From assembly GCF_000808015.1 (NCBI RefSeq), contig NZ_JWHR01000047.1:1-63970 (forward strand): a stretch of 63,970 nucleotides of DNA, read 5' to 3'. Numbering within the stretch: the first letter of the stretch is position 1; every line of letters begins with the position of its first letter. This stretch comes from Terrisporobacter othiniensis. Lineage in GTDB: Bacteria; Bacillota; Clostridia; Peptostreptococcales; Peptostreptococcaceae. Positions 8,823 to 18,256 of the stretch are shown piece after piece. Below the pieces are notes generated by a model. The model ran no database searches. It was given only the letters and a program-made list of their open reading frames with translations, and was not told the DNA's origin. The translations under genes and the position numbers were made by a program.

Positions 8823-8846
8823 AAGGCTACCTAATTAGGTAGCCTT
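8823..8846 (+). terminator. Terminator of the spore protein gene
   Basis: A perfect 24-bp palindrome, AAGGCTACCTAA followed by its complement, lies 25 bases after the spore protein stop codon. A T-rich stretch follows. Confidence 0.85.
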
Positions 8847-8938
8847 TATCATATATTTTTTTATTTTAAATACCACTTTTATTTTTTTATAATTTAGTTT
8901 AATATAGTAATATAAATAGTTTAGTGGAGGATAATAAT

Positions 8939-9475
8939 ATGTTTGAAAACTCAACTGAAGAGTTGGCATATCATAAACTTTTAATTTTATACATTTTGGA
9001 CAAAATAAACATGGATTTAACTAACTCACAGATGACACAAGTTGTTTTAGAAACAGAAATGATGAATTACTTTTCATTCCAACAAATATTATCACAACTT
9101 ATGGATTCTAAGTTTATAAAGCCATACAAAGACTCTGGCAGAGAGTACTATTGTCTAACACAAAAAGGCCTTGAAACATTAGAGTACTTTTTAAATAGAA
9201 TACCAGAATCTTATGCAGTCAAAATTGACGAATACATAAAAAATAATAAAGAAAGTTTATTAGCTGATACTCAGGTTAAATCTAGTTTTGTAAAACAAAG
9301 TGAAAATGAGTTTATTGTTAATTTGAGAGTTATTGAAAACCAAAGTAACTTAATAGATTTAAATTTAAATGTTTCATCAGAAAAACAAGCAAAACAAATA
9401 TGCAATAATTGGAATAACAATGCTTCTAATATGTATGCAGAGGTTATTAATTTATTGATCCGAGATATACACTAG
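8939..9475 (+). CDS. DUF4364 family protein (winged-helix-like)
   Basis: The protein has 178 residues from the ATG at 8939, which sits 8 bases after GTGGAGG. An in-frame GTG at 8924 lies inside that ribosome binding site and is rejected as start. The N-terminal half, LLILYILDKINMDLTNSQMT to YYCLTQKGLETLEYFLNRIP, has the pattern of a winged-helix DNA-binding domain as in DUF4364 proteins; the C-terminal half is a beta-rich domain. It is probably a small transcription regulator of Clostridia with unknown targets. It converges on the beta-propeller gene, and the 3' ends share a hairpin. Confidence 0.82.
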   Translation: MFENSTEELAYHKLLILYILDKINMDLTNSQMTQVVLETEMMNYFSFQQILSQLMDSKFIKPYKDSGREYYCLTQKGLETLEYFLNRIPESYAVKIDEYIKNNKESLLADTQVKSSFVKQSENEFIVNLRVIENQSNLIDLNLNVSSEKQAKQICNNWNNNASNMYAEVINLLIRDIH

Positions 9476-9476
9476 G

Positions 9477-9503
9477 GCCTACATACAAATAATTGTTGTA
9501 GGC
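9477..9503 (+). terminator. Shared hairpin between convergent genes
   Basis: GCCTACA at 9477-9483 pairs with TGTAGGC at 9497-9503 and is followed by TCTTTTCC. The hairpin begins two bases after the DUF4364 stop and overlaps the last codons of the convergent propeller gene. Confidence 0.55.
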
Positions 9504-10345
9504 TCTTTTCCTACTTTTATTTCCTTGATTAATTGATTTGTAGAAGTATCATATACTTTTACTGAGTTTTTCTGAGTATCTGATATGAACAATCTTTCTT
9601 CATTTGGGGAGATTTCTAATCCCTGAGGTATACCATCTATATCTATATTGCCAATATACTTTCCTAAACTATAATCTAATATTTTTATATTTTTATATCC
9701 CAAATCTGCTACATATACCCTTTTATCCTTATAATTGAAAGATATCTGTACTGGAAGTAAAAATTCATCAAAAACTTTTTTTGTCATCAAAGTATCTTCA
9801 TCAATAATCACTACTTTTCCATCTAAGGTTGATACGTAAATCTCGCTCTTATACTTATCTAATTGTACATGCCATGATTTAAAATCTATATCTATTTTAC
9901 TTTCTATAACTTTATTAATAATATCAATACATGTAATTGAATCCATACAAGGAACATATAATTTTTTTCTAGGTAAATCAAAGCAAAAACCGTGAGGCAT
10001 GTCATCCACGCAAATCATACCTATGGGGTCTAACGTATTTTTATCCATAAAATAAATGCTATTCGAATCCTCATTGGCAATAAACACTTCTTCCTCAAAC
10101 ATAGCTATTTGAGTTAAACTTCCTCCAATTGATGAAGAGTCTATTATTTTTTCCTCATTCATGTCTAAAACATACAAGATACCATTACTAGAACTGGGCA
10201 AATACATTTTATTATTGTCTTTATCTATACAAAAGTGATGTGGATATATATTTTCGTCTAGTTTAATTTCTTTCTCTAAAGTTAGAGTCTCATAGTCTAT
10301 TATGCTAATGCTTTTTGATAGATAGTTTGAAACATACAGCTTCAT
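9479..10345 (-). CDS. YVTN-type beta-propeller protein
   Basis: The 288 residues are built from repeats of about 40 residues of the YVTN/NHL-like type, for example KLYVSNYLSKSISIIDYETL at the start, KRVYVADLGYKNIKILDYS later, and RLFISDTQKNSVKVYDTSTN near the end. No signal peptide or membrane helix is visible, so the protein is probably cytoplasmic or on the spore; its ligand is unknown. The start has a good site (AGGGAGGATAATCT). It is monocistronic. Structure is well supported, role is not. Confidence 0.8.
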   Translation of the reverse strand: MKLYVSNYLSKSISIIDYETLTLEKEIKLDENIYPHHFCIDKDNNKMYLPSSSNGILYVLDMNEEKIIDSSSIGGSLTQIAMFEEEVFIANEDSNSIYFMDKNTLDPIGMICVDDMPHGFCFDLPRKKLYVPCMDSITCIDIINKVIESKIDIDFKSWHVQLDKYKSEIYVSTLDGKVVIIDEDTLMTKKVFDEFLLPVQISFNYKDKRVYVADLGYKNIKILDYSLGKYIGNIDIDGIPQGLEISPNEERLFISDTQKNSVKVYDTSTNQLIKEIKVGKEPTTIICM

Positions 10346-10484
10346 AGATTATCCTCCCTTCTATGTTTTCTATACTATAATAATATATTAGATAAAATAT
10401 ATAATTATTCTATTATAGTTGCTTTATATTATTTCTATTGTTATCATATTCATTGGAATATTTTTTAACAAGGAGTGTAAGTAT

Positions 10485-10730
10485 ATGAAAATAGAATTTA
10501 AAACTAGCGGTGTTTGTTGCCGTCAAATAACTTTAGAAGTTGATGAAAATAATATAATACAAGAGGCTAACTTTGAAGGTGGATGTAATGGAAACTTATC
10601 AGGTATAAGCAAATTGATAGTTGGTCAAGATGCTAAGGATGTAGCTAAAAAGTTAGAAGGAACTACTTGTGGTTCTAAGAATACTTCATGTCCAGATCAA
10701 TTATCAAAAGCAATAATTGAAGCATTATAA
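10485..10730 (+). CDS. TSCPD domain protein (TIGR03905 family)
   Basis: The small 81-residue protein contains GVCCRQITLEVDENNIIQEA, a GGCNGNLSGIS centre and the C-terminal NTSCPDQLSKAI that gives the TSCPD domain its name. The same domain sits at the C-terminus of some class II ribonucleotide reductases, where its cysteines are thought to bind metal or act in redox; stand-alone copies have no assigned function. The start is the ATG at 10485 behind AAGGAG. An upstream in-frame ATG at 10419 has no such site and would add hydrophobic residues unlike the family. A terminator follows. Confidence 0.85.
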   Translation: MKIEFKTSGVCCRQITLEVDENNIIQEANFEGGCNGNLSGISKLIVGQDAKDVAKKLEGTTCGSKNTSCPDQLSKAIIEAL

Positions 10731-10768
10731 AGTTTAATAAGTTTGAGGCATATCTTGGTTAAAACAGT

Positions 10769-10797
10769 AAAAAAGGTGGTAAAAAACCACCTTTTTT
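10769..10797. terminator. Bidirectional terminator
   Basis: AAAAAAGGTGGT pairs with ACCACCTTTTTT around a loop of five A. With A and T runs on both flanks it can end both the TSCPD gene (plus) and folC (minus). Confidence 0.9.
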
Positions 10798-10815
10798 ATA
10801 TTTTAAACCTAATTT

Positions 10816-12105
10816 TTATTTAACTAATTGTCTAACATGACCTATCATATATAAAGAACCAGCGGAAATTATTACATCATCTTCTTTAGCATTTTTTAAT
10901 GCATATTTCACGGCATCTTCTATTTTAGGAATCGCAGTTACATCATTAACGTGTTTTTCTATCTTTTCTTTTAATTCATTACAGCTTATAGCTCTATCAC
11001 TATCTGGAGTAGTTGTAATAACTTTATCAAACTTATCTATAAGTATTTCAAGAACACTGTCAATGTCCTTATCTTTTAGCATTCCTATTAATAAGATCAT
11101 TTTTTTTCCTTTAAAGTGCTTTTCTAAGGCTTTAGATAAAGATCTAGCTCCATCTTCATTATGAGCTCCATCTATTATAAATATAGGATTATCCTTAATC
11201 TTTTCGATTCTACCTGGCCATCTAGTATTTAAGAACGCTCTTCTCATAGCTTCATTACTAATTTCCACCTGTCTCTCATCTCTTAATACCTTTATTACTG
11301 TTAAAGCCAACACAGCATTATTTACTTGATGCTCTCCTATTAGGCTTATTTCCATATTTTCAAATTTTTCATCTAATATTTTACAATCAAATACTTGTGA
11401 GTTTACATCAGATTTTTTAATTACTAAATGTTCAAAATCAGCTTCTATATATTTAGTATTTTTTTCTTTACATACATCTTTTATAACTTCTTCTGCTTCT
11501 GGCTTTTGTTTGTAAACAACAGCAATACTATCTTCTTTTATTATTCCTGCTTTTTCATAAGCTATTTTGCCTAAGGTATCTCCTAGAATTCCTATATGAT
11601 CTAAGCTAAGAGAAACTATTACACTCGCTAGGGGTGATTTGATTACATTTGTAGCATCATATCTTCCTCCTAAACCAACTTCAAGCACTACATAGTCTGC
11701 TTGTTGCTCCCAGTAATAGTAAAATGCCATGGCAGTTTCTATTTCAAACTCAGTAGGATATGCAAAGCCATCTGATGCCATTTGCTCTATTTTTTCTTTC
11801 ATTATAGTAATTATTCTTGCAACATCTTCCTCTGGTATGTTATTTCCATTAAGTCTTATTCTTTCTGTAAAAGTTTCCAAATATGGAGATGTATAAAGAC
11901 CCACCTTATATCCTTGCTCTTTTAATGTATTTGAGATAAAAGAACATACAGAACCTTTTCCATTCGTTCCAGCCACATGCACAAATTTAAGCTTGTCCTG
12001 TGGATTTCCTAATAGTTCTAATAATTTAAAAGAGTTTTCTAAGCCTAATCTCATTCCAAACTTATGTGATTGTTCGATAAACTCTAATGCCTCCTGGTAA
12101 TTCAT
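10816..12105 (-). CDS. folC: Dihydrofolate synthase / folylpolyglutamate synthase
   Basis: This ATP-dependent ligase of the Mur ligase superfamily adds glutamate to dihydropteroate or folates. The 429 residues match FolC. The P-loop is VAGTNGKGSVCSF (about residues 43-55), the YTSPYLETFTERI block follows, the central LEVGLGGRYDATN carries the family signature, and FIIDGAHNEDGARSL starts the C-terminal domain. The ATG has GAGGGGGAAAG upstream. It lies downstream of valS, separated by about 240 bases with a terminator hairpin, so it is probably transcribed on its own. Confidence 0.93.
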   Translation of the reverse strand: MNYQEALEFIEQSHKFGMRLGLENSFKLLELLGNPQDKLKFVHVAGTNGKGSVCSFISNTLKEQGYKVGLYTSPYLETFTERIRLNGNNIPEEDVARIITIMKEKIEQMASDGFAYPTEFEIETAMAFYYYWEQQADYVVLEVGLGGRYDATNVIKSPLASVIVSLSLDHIGILGDTLGKIAYEKAGIIKEDSIAVVYKQKPEAEEVIKDVCKEKNTKYIEADFEHLVIKKSDVNSQVFDCKILDEKFENMEISLIGEHQVNNAVLALTVIKVLRDERQVEISNEAMRRAFLNTRWPGRIEKIKDNPIFIIDGAHNEDGARSLSKALEKHFKGKKMILLIGMLKDKDIDSVLEILIDKFDKVITTTPDSDRAISCNELKEKIEKHVNDVTAIPKIEDAVKYALKNAKEDDVIISAGSLYMIGHVRQLVK

Positions 12106-12232
12106 TTTCTTTCCCCCTCGACTAAATTTAAGTGTTTATATATAATTCTTCCTTATTTTTTTCAAAATTTAAGTATCTATAGTTTATTATAATACATTTT
12201 GAGGTTTATCACATGATTTGAAATAAATTTAA

Positions 12233-12269
12233 AAGGTCATGTCTATAAAAATTTTACAGACATGACCTT
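12233..12269. terminator. Terminator downstream of valS
   Basis: AAGGTCATGTCT at 12233-12244 pairs perfectly with AGACATGACCTT at 12258-12269 around a 13-base AT-rich loop. T-rich sequence follows on both strands. Confidence 0.8.
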
Positions 12270-12286
12270 CTTTATATTATTTTAAG

Positions 12287-12352
12287 CAAAGGAGTTAGCT
12301 GAAACGCTAGCAAAGCTAATTCATTGGCGCCATAATCTCGCTAGAGATTATT
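12287..12352. other. Structured element overlapping the valS stop codon
   Basis: Two adjacent hairpins occupy this stretch. One pairs GAGTTAGCT with AGCTAATTC (12291-12322) and encloses CTAGC/GCTAG repeats. The other is ATAATCTC-GCTA-GAGATTAT at 12332-12351 and contains the valS stop codon. It has higher GC than its surroundings. It may be part of the 3' end of the valS message or a small dispersed repeat. Confidence 0.5.
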
Positions 12353-15011
12353 TTATTTTTGATTCTATATTTTCAAGTCTTTCAAGAACTGATTTCATCA
12401 TCTCTTCGAATTTCTCTTTTTTGGCTTTCTCTTCGTTAACTAAACTTTCTGGTGCTTTAGCTAAGAAACCTTGGTTAGAAAGTTTTCCATTAACTCTTTT
12501 TATTTCGCCTTCTAATTTAGCTTTTTCTTTAGTTAGCCTTTCTTTTTCTTTTTCGAAGTCAACCAATTCATCAAGTGGTATAAATATTTTAGCTCCATTT
12601 ATAACAACTGATACAGCGTCTTCTGGTATGTTATTTTCATTGTCAGCTATTTCTACCATTGAAGCTGATGCTAAAGTTACAAAGTACTCTTTAGTAGATT
12701 CTACTGCTGATTTTTTTTCTTCAGTTGGAACTATTATTACTTTAGCTTTCTTAGATGGTGGAACATCCATTTCAGCTCTAGCATTTCTTATATTTCTTAT
12801 GCCATCCATAGCAAGTTCCATCATTTCTTCTTCACTTGCCATGTTATCTTCTTCTTTGTAGTGAGGCCAGTTAGCTATAACTATGCTTCCTTCTACAGTT
12901 GGAAGATAAGTATATATTTCTTCTGTTATGAAAGGCATATATGGGTGTAATAATTTTAATATAGTTTCAAGAACATAGGTTAATGTGTATAGAGCAGCTT
13001 TCTTAGCTTCTACATCATCTCCATATAATCTTGGTTTAACTATTTCTATATACCAGTCACAGTACTCTGTCCATGCAAAGTCATAGATTTTTTGTGCTGC
13101 TATACCTAAGTCAAACTTGTCCATGTTGTCTATAACTTCTTTAACAACATTGTTAGCTCTAGATATTATCCATTTATCTGCTATTGTTAAGTTAGCTTCT
13201 ACAGATTCTCTAGTTACTCCATTCATTATTTCTTCATCTATGTTCATGAATACGAATCTAGATGCATTCCATAACTTATTAGCAAAGTTTCTAGCTGCTT
13301 CAACTCTTTCCATGTAGAATCTCATATCATTTCCTGGAGAGTTTCCTGTTACTAACATGAATCTTAAAGCATCAGCTCCGTATTGGTCTATTACTTCAAG
13401 TGGATCTATACCATTTCCTAAAGACTTACTCATTTTTCTACCTTGAGAGTCTCTAACAAGTCCATGTATTAATACGTGGTCAAATGGTTTTTCGTTCATA
13501 CAGAACATTCCTGCAAATGCCATTCTTACAACCCAGAAGAATATTATATCGTATCCAGTAACAAGTACATTAGTTGGATAGTAGTATTCTAATTCTTCAG
13601 TGTTATGAGGCCATCCTAATGTTGAGAAAGGCCATAAAGCAGATGAGAACCAAGTATCTAGTACGTCTTCATCTTGTTTTAAGTCAGAGCATCCACATTT
13701 ACATGCTTCTGGTTTTTCTTTAGCTACTATAACTTCACCACATTCTTGACAGTAGTAAGCAGGTATTTGGTGACCCCACCATAACTGTCTAGATATACAC
13801 CAGTCTCTTATATTTTCTAACCATTGTAAATATGTTTTGTCATATCTTTCTGGTACAAATTCTAATTCTTTTGATTTTAATATATCTATAGCAGGTTTAG
13901 CTAATTCATCCATTTTAACAAACCATTGCTCAGAAAGTCTTGGCTCTATTACAGTATGACATCTGTAGCAAGTACCAACTGCATGTGGATGGTCTTTTAT
14001 AGCTATAACATATCCTGCTTCTTCTAAATCTTTCATTAATTGTTTTCTACATTCGTATCTGTCCATACCTTGGTATTTACCAGCAAGTTCATTCATAGTT
14101 CCATCTTCGTTCATAACGTTGATTTCTTCTAAGTTATGTCTTTGACCAACACCAAAATCGTTAGGGTCGTGAGCTGGAGTCATTTTAACTGCTCCTGAAC
14201 CGAAATCTTTATCTACATAGTCATCAGCAACTATTGGAAGTTCTCTTCCTACTAATGGAAGTATTGCAGTTTTTCCTACTAAGTGAGCATATCTCTCATC
14301 TTCTGGGTTAACAGCTATACCTGTATCTCCAAGCATAGTTTCTGGTCTAGTTGTAGCTATTTCTAAAAATTCATCACTATCTTTTAAGAAGTATTTTATG
14401 TGATAGAAGTTTCCATCTTTCTCTTCATGCTCAACTTCAGCATCAGATAAAGTAGTTTTACAGTCTGGACACCAGTTTATTATTCTGTTTCCTCTATATA
14501 TTTGACCTTTTTCATAAAGTTTTACAAAGAAGTCAGTAACAGCTTCGTTACATCCTTTATCCATTGTAAATCTTTCTCTATCCCAGTCACAAGAGTTTCC
14601 TAATTGTTTCATTTGTTCTACTATTATTCCACCAAACTCTTCTTTCCAGTCCATAGCTCTTTTTAGGAATTCTTCTCTTCCTATTTCATACTTAGTTTTT
14701 CCTTCTTGCTCTTTTATTCTCTCAACAACCTTAACTTCTGTTGCTATAGAAGCATGGTCTGTTCCTGGTTGCCATAGAGCTTCATAACCATCCATACGTT
14801 TCCATCTTATAAGAACATCTTGTAAAGTATGGTCAAGAGCATGTCCCATGTGTAATTGTCCTGTTATATTTGGTGGGGGTAAAACTATGCAGAATGGTTT
14901 TTTATCTGGATTTGGACTTGACTTAAAGTAACCTTTTTCTAACCATTCAGCATAAAGTCTTTTTTCAAAATCTTTTGGATCATAAGTTTTCGATAAGTTT
15001 TTTATTGCCAT
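12348..15011 (-). CDS. valS: Valyl-tRNA synthetase
   Basis: This class I aminoacyl-tRNA synthetase charges tRNA-Val. The 887 residues match the family. The HIGH motif is in [20 protein letters not shown], editing-domain motifs include [11 protein letters not shown], zinc-type cysteines occur in [12 protein letters not shown] and [19 protein letters not shown], the KMSKS loop is [17 protein letters not shown], and a C-terminal coiled coil of lysine and glutamate-rich heptads (about 815-885) is present. The start ATG has AGGAGGAAG. Expression should be controlled by the T-box leader at 15118-15385, which senses uncharged tRNA-Val. Confidence 0.97.
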   Translation of the reverse strand: MAIKNLSKTYDPKDFEKRLYAEWLEKGYFKSSPNPDKKPFCIVLPPPNITGQLHMGHALDHTLQDVLIRWKRMDGYEALWQPGTDHASIATEVKVVERIKEQEGKTKYEIGREEFLKRAMDWKEEFGGIIVEQMKQLGNSCDWDRERFTMDKGCNEAVTDFFVKLYEKGQIYRGNRIINWCPDCKTTLSDAEVEHEEKDGNFYHIKYFLKDSDEFLEIATTRPETMLGDTGIAVNPEDERYAHLVGKTAILPLVGRELPIVADDYVDKDFGSGAVKMTPAHDPNDFGVGQRHNLEEINVMNEDGTMNELAGKYQGMDRYECRKQLMKDLEEAGYVIAIKDHPHAVGTCYRCHTVIEPRLSEQWFVKMDELAKPAIDILKSKELEFVPERYDKTYLQWLENIRDWCISRQLWWGHQIPAYYCQECGEVIVAKEKPEACKCGCSDLKQDEDVLDTWFSSALWPFSTLGWPHNTEELEYYYPTNVLVTGYDIIFFWVVRMAFAGMFCMNEKPFDHVLIHGLVRDSQGRKMSKSLGNGIDPLEVIDQYGADALRFMLVTGNSPGNDMRFYMERVEAARNFANKLWNASRFVFMNIDEEIMNGVTRESVEANLTIADKWIISRANNVVKEVIDNMDKFDLGIAAQKIYDFAWTEYCDWYIEIVKPRLYGDDVEAKKAALYTLTYVLETILKLLHPYMPFITEEIYTYLPTVEGSIVIANWPHYKEEDNMASEEEMMELAMDGIRNIRNARAEMDVPPSKKAKVIIVPTEEKKSAVESTKEYFVTLASASMVEIADNENNIPEDAVSVVINGAKIFIPLDELVDFEKEKERLTKEKAKLEGEIKRVNGKLSNQGFLAKAPESLVNEEKAKKEKFEEMMKSVLERLENIESKIK

Positions 15012-15117
15012 TGTTTCTTCCTCCTTATATTGTTTATTTCTTATTTTTCAAATTAATTGGTATTTATGATTATAAAATTTATCCTAAAACAGATAAAATA
15101 TAATTTTAATTAAATAT

Positions 15118-15385
15118 AAAAAGAGCCTTTCATCCTATAAATAAGGACGAAAAGCTCGCGTTACCACCTTAATTCCATAATAGATATGATTATATACTAT
15201 GGCTCTTAATAGATTTTAACGATTCTCACCGTCTAAACTTACTATTAGTTCAGCTTAGAAACTCCAAAGCTACCTTCTGTAGATATTGACTAAGAAAACC
15301 TTCCAGCTATGAGTTTTCCTCTCTTTTAGTATATTTACATACTCCTCTTTTTCACAGTTTTTATATGAAATTATTATTAATATTT
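15118..15385 (-). ncRNA. T-box leader of valS
   Basis: The minus-strand leader contains the T-box core AAGGTGGTAACGCG (15157-15170), followed by a terminator in which GAGCTTTTCGTCCT pairs with AGGATGAAAGGCTC and ends in a U run (15120-15157). Upstream is a stem I with the AGAGAGG bulge. The best specifier candidate is GTC (GAC on the plus strand at 15288-15290), followed by A, which fits valine; ATC five bases on would be isoleucine and is disfavoured by the gene it controls. Binding of uncharged tRNA would stabilise the antiterminator. Confidence 0.92.
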
Positions 15386-15415
15386 ATTATAACTAATTTT
15401 TAGGATTATTGTCAA
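15386..15415 (-). promoter_or_regulatory. Promoter of the valS T-box transcript
   Basis: On the minus strand TTGACA (15410-15415) and TATAAT (15386-15391) are separated by 18 bases, giving a consensus vegetative promoter just upstream of the T-box stem I. Confidence 0.85.
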
Positions 15416-15449
15416 TTTAATTATATATTATTCTACACCTTATAAAAGG

Positions 15450-16142
15450 TTACCAAAAGTTCTTTGGCTTTAAATCTTCAGTTATAGGTCTTATGTCATA
15501 TCCTCTTTCTTTTAATATAGCTATAATATTGTTTAAGCAATCTACTGTTCTTTGGTTTTCGTGTAACAATATTACTATTTCATCAGTTTCTCTTGCATAG
15601 TACAATATATTACTTACTATTTGGTCTTGTGATGATTTCCAGTCCTCTGTATCAATAGTCCAATCCCAAACTAAAAAGCCTTCATCAATAAATTTTTTAT
15701 AGATACTTTCTAGCATATATGGTTTACTACCAAATGGTATTCTTACTAACCTTGATGTTTCGCCTGTTATCTTATAGAATGTTCTCTTACAAGTTCTAAA
15801 CTCTTCTATAGCTGAATCTTCTGTTTTATATAATTCATTTATATCGTGAGTAACTCCATGGAATCCAGTTCCATGACCTTCAGAATTCATTCTCCTAACA
15901 ACATTTTTAAATACTATCATATTGTCATTTACCATAAAGAATGTTCCTTTGACATCATTCTTATCTAATATATCAATTATTTGACTAGTATATTTAGACG
16001 GCCCATCATCAAATGTGATATATGCAACTTTCTCACTTTCTGCACCATTAACCACATCACTATTAACTAATAAAACACTTGCTGTAATTAACATAAAAAA
16101 AATAAATGATTTTATTATTATGTTTTTCCTTTTTCTTGTCAT
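15450..16142 (-). CDS. Secreted polysaccharide deacetylase
   Basis: The 230-residue protein has an N-terminal signal or anchor (FIFFMLITASVLLVNSDVVN, about 12-32) and a full NodB domain: ITFDDGPSKYTSQIIDIL (motif 1 with both aspartates), GTGFHGVTHD (motif 2, FHGVTHD), RIPFGSKPYM (motif 3), WDWTIDTEDWK (motif 4) and VILLHENQRTVD (motif 5). It probably removes acetyl groups from peptidoglycan sugars outside the cell. Unlike the deacetylase at 7564 it keeps the catalytic TFDDG. The start follows GAAGTGATTATAA. It is a single gene between the valS leader and the exporter gene. Confidence 0.87.
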   Translation of the reverse strand: MTRKRKNIIIKSFIFFMLITASVLLVNSDVVNGAESEKVAYITFDDGPSKYTSQIIDILDKNDVKGTFFMVNDNMIVFKNVVRRMNSEGHGTGFHGVTHDINELYKTEDSAIEEFRTCKRTFYKITGETSRLVRIPFGSKPYMLESIYKKFIDEGFLVWDWTIDTEDWKSSQDQIVSNILYYARETDEIVILLHENQRTVDCLNNIIAILKERGYDIRPITEDLKPKNFW

Positions 16143-16216
16143 TTATAATCACTTCTTCAAATTATATTTTATACAGTCATTGTTTCCTTTATGTCATACT
16201 TTTATACGACTTAAAA

Positions 16217-17092
16217 TTAATTATCTAAACCTATTAATTCTTCTAATAATTTTGTTTTTTCTATCACTTTACTTAAGTGAAAGTTAAATACAGGACTATC
16301 ACTTTCTTTAACTTTCAATAAAATTGTTTCATTTTTATAAAGCTTCCTTAATTTTTTATAATTATCTTTAGTCAAAAATAATTCTTTCTCTAATAATTCT
16401 ATGGACTTCATGTGGAAATATATTTGTCTACATAAGTCTAAAGATTTGTCTATAATATCCAGATTAAAATTTCCCTTACTATAGTTTAATTCATCTATAA
16501 GCTTTGAATAGAATACCTCTGATGTTTTTATATTATTTTCAATATAATCAATTTTTAAATCTTTCTTACCAATAGCTATATTTTTTAAACTTTCCTTACA
16601 TTGTAATTTTATCTTTTTAAACTCATTCATAGTATTGTCATAATAATTTGGTCTTGCCACACTATAATTAATAATAAGCCCCATAATAACACCTACAGAT
16701 GTATCTATTACCCTTTGGATAGAATATACTAGTGGCGCACTATTAATATATCCCAAGTATAAAGAGAAAAATGTAACACTAGATACTACTAAAGAAGATA
16801 ACTTAAATACTTCGCAGAATTTTATAACTATCATAATTCCTATTCCACATAAAATCGGGTTTGCTGGGGATATTAATACAAGTAAAAATCCTACTATTCC
16901 CCCTATTAATGTCCCCAATACTCTTTGTGACCCCATTTTAAAAGATGTCTTTATTGTATCTTGCATAGTCACTACACAAGCTGTAGCACAGTAGAACATA
17001 TTGTCCACAGCAAATCTAGTTAATATACAGCACAACATTACTGCTATTCCTGTCTTCATAGTCCTCATGCCTATAATATTTCGTAACCGCAT
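16217..17092 (-). CDS. Aromatic acid exporter family (ArAE/FUSC-like) membrane protein
   Basis: The 291-residue protein has about four to six hydrophobic helices in the first 150 residues. Its start, RNIIGMRTMKTGIAVMLCCI, then VVTMQDTIKTSFKMGSQRVL and GTLIGGIVGFLLVLI are typical of the FUSC/ArAE family of inner membrane efflux proteins. The C-terminal half is a soluble, lysine-rich helical domain. The substrate is unknown. The ATG has GGTGGAGG. A gene of unknown function lies just upstream on the same strand (45 bases), but no shared role is evident. Confidence 0.82.
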   Translation of the reverse strand: MRLRNIIGMRTMKTGIAVMLCCILTRFAVDNMFYCATACVVTMQDTIKTSFKMGSQRVLGTLIGGIVGFLLVLISPANPILCGIGIMIVIKFCEVFKLSSLVVSSVTFFSLYLGYINSAPLVYSIQRVIDTSVGVIMGLIINYSVARPNYYDNTMNEFKKIKLQCKESLKNIAIGKKDLKIDYIENNIKTSEVFYSKLIDELNYSKGNFNLDIIDKSLDLCRQIYFHMKSIELLEKELFLTKDNYKKLRKLYKNETILLKVKESDSPVFNFHLSKVIEKTKLLEELIGLDN

Positions 17093-17137
17093 TTTGTTCC
17101 TCCACCAATGTCATTTGTCCTTCTTAGTATAATATAT

Positions 17138-17476
17138 TTAGTAGTAACATGGATAGTTTTTTAACAATTTTCTATTATCTAACAGCGTATTAATAAGAAG
17201 TATTGATATTAAATCTTTTATCGTCCTAGTCAAATCATCATTGCAAAAGTGCATATAATAAATTTGACCTTCATTCATATCTTTATAAACTTGTTCTTTA
17301 TAACCTAAGTAAATTTTATCAACTAAATCATCAAAATTATCTCTACTTGGAAAAGGTAGCAATATACTTTGTGAAGTTTCTCTAAGTACCTTTTTTATTT
17401 CAACATTAATATCATTATAAATTTTAGGATAATAATTTATAGCCAAACCCCTACAATATTCATAGTAGTTGCTCAT
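17138..17476 (-). CDS. Unrecognised 112-residue protein
   Basis: I do not recognise a family. The sequence is predicted mostly helical and soluble, with the strings KVLRETSQSILLPFPSRDNF and NEGQIYYMHFCNDDLTRTIK. It has no signal peptide and no cysteine motif. The ATG at 17476 is supported by GAGGTGATTAA, and codon use is like its neighbours, so it is probably real. It lies between the exporter family gene downstream and the phoU terminator upstream. Confidence 0.6.
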   Translation of the reverse strand: MSNYYEYCRGLAINYYPKIYNDINVEIKKVLRETSQSILLPFPSRDNFDDLVDKIYLGYKEQVYKDMNEGQIYYMHFCNDDLTRTIKDLISILLINTLLDNRKLLKNYPCYY

Positions 17477-17530
17477 TTAATCACCTCATACATTTTTATT
17501 AAAATTAGCTACTATAAATATATGCTTAAA

Positions 17531-17555
17531 AAAAATAAAACTGCTTTAAACAGTT
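17531..17555. terminator. Terminator downstream of phoU
   Basis: AAATAAAACTG and CAGTTTTATTT form a hairpin with a short loop and U runs on both strands. It ends the pstCAB-phoU operon. Confidence 0.85.
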
Positions 17556-17569
17556 TTATTTTTTAAAAT

Positions 17570-18226
17570 CTATCCAATTTCTATCATCTCACCATTTTTT
17601 GCATAGATAATTTTTTCACATATATTAGTTATATGATCTCCAATCCTTTCGAGATATCTTCCTATAAATACTAATCTCATTCCTTGATTAATATTTTCAT
17701 CTGGATTATTATGCATAACTTGTAAACAATCTTGTCTTACTCTTTCATATAATTCATCTATTTCGTTATCTTTTTGTGCTATTTCATAAGCTAAATTTGC
17801 ATTATCATCACTTAATGCATCCCATAAATCTTTAAGCATTTCACAGCAAATTTCTTTCATTATGGGTATGTCTATTAACTCTTTTATAAATACCTCTTCT
17901 CCAATTTCTAAACTTTCTCTACATATATTAGCTGCATAGTCACCTATTCTTTCTAATTCTGTAGATATATCACAAAGAGCATAAATATATCTTAAGTCCC
18001 TAGCTAAAGGTTGCTTTAATGCCATAAGTTCTATACTTCTATCTCTTATATACTCCCTTAATATATCAATATCATCATCTTCTCTAATTACTTTTTTTGT
18101 ATTTTTCATGTCTTTTTTTATCATGTATTCTACTGATAAATCCACAGACTCCTGACACTTTTCAATCATTCTTAAAGTATATTCTTTAAGAGATTGTATA
18201 CTTACATCTAAATTAGTAATAACCAT
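17570..18226 (-). CDS. phoU: Phosphate transport regulator PhoU
   Basis: PhoU links the Pst transporter with the Pho two-component system and shuts signalling off when phosphate is plentiful. The 218 residues form two three-helix PhoU repeats. Family motifs with metal-binding acidic residues are seen twice: ELERIGDYAANICRESLEIG (repeat 1) and RYLERIGDHITNICEKIIY (repeat 2). The start has AAGAGGGGCAAATA. It follows pstB by about 30 bases and is the last gene of the operon, before the terminator. Confidence 0.94.
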   Translation of the reverse strand: MVITNLDVSIQSLKEYTLRMIEKCQESVDLSVEYMIKKDMKNTKKVIREDDDIDILREYIRDRSIELMALKQPLARDLRYIYALCDISTELERIGDYAANICRESLEIGEEVFIKELIDIPIMKEICCEMLKDLWDALSDDNANLAYEIAQKDNEIDELYERVRQDCLQVMHNNPDENINQGMRLVFIGRYLERIGDHITNICEKIIYAKNGEMIEIG

Positions 18227-18256
18227 TATTTGCCCCTCTTTCTTAAATAATTAATC

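Noticed and set aside
8924..8938. GTG start for the DUF4364 gene
   Set aside because: The GTG is part of the ribosome binding site GTGGAGG that serves the ATG at 8939.
15280..15290. ATC (isoleucine) as T-box specifier
   Set aside because: The leader directly precedes valS, and GTC followed by A lies at the expected place a few bases away.
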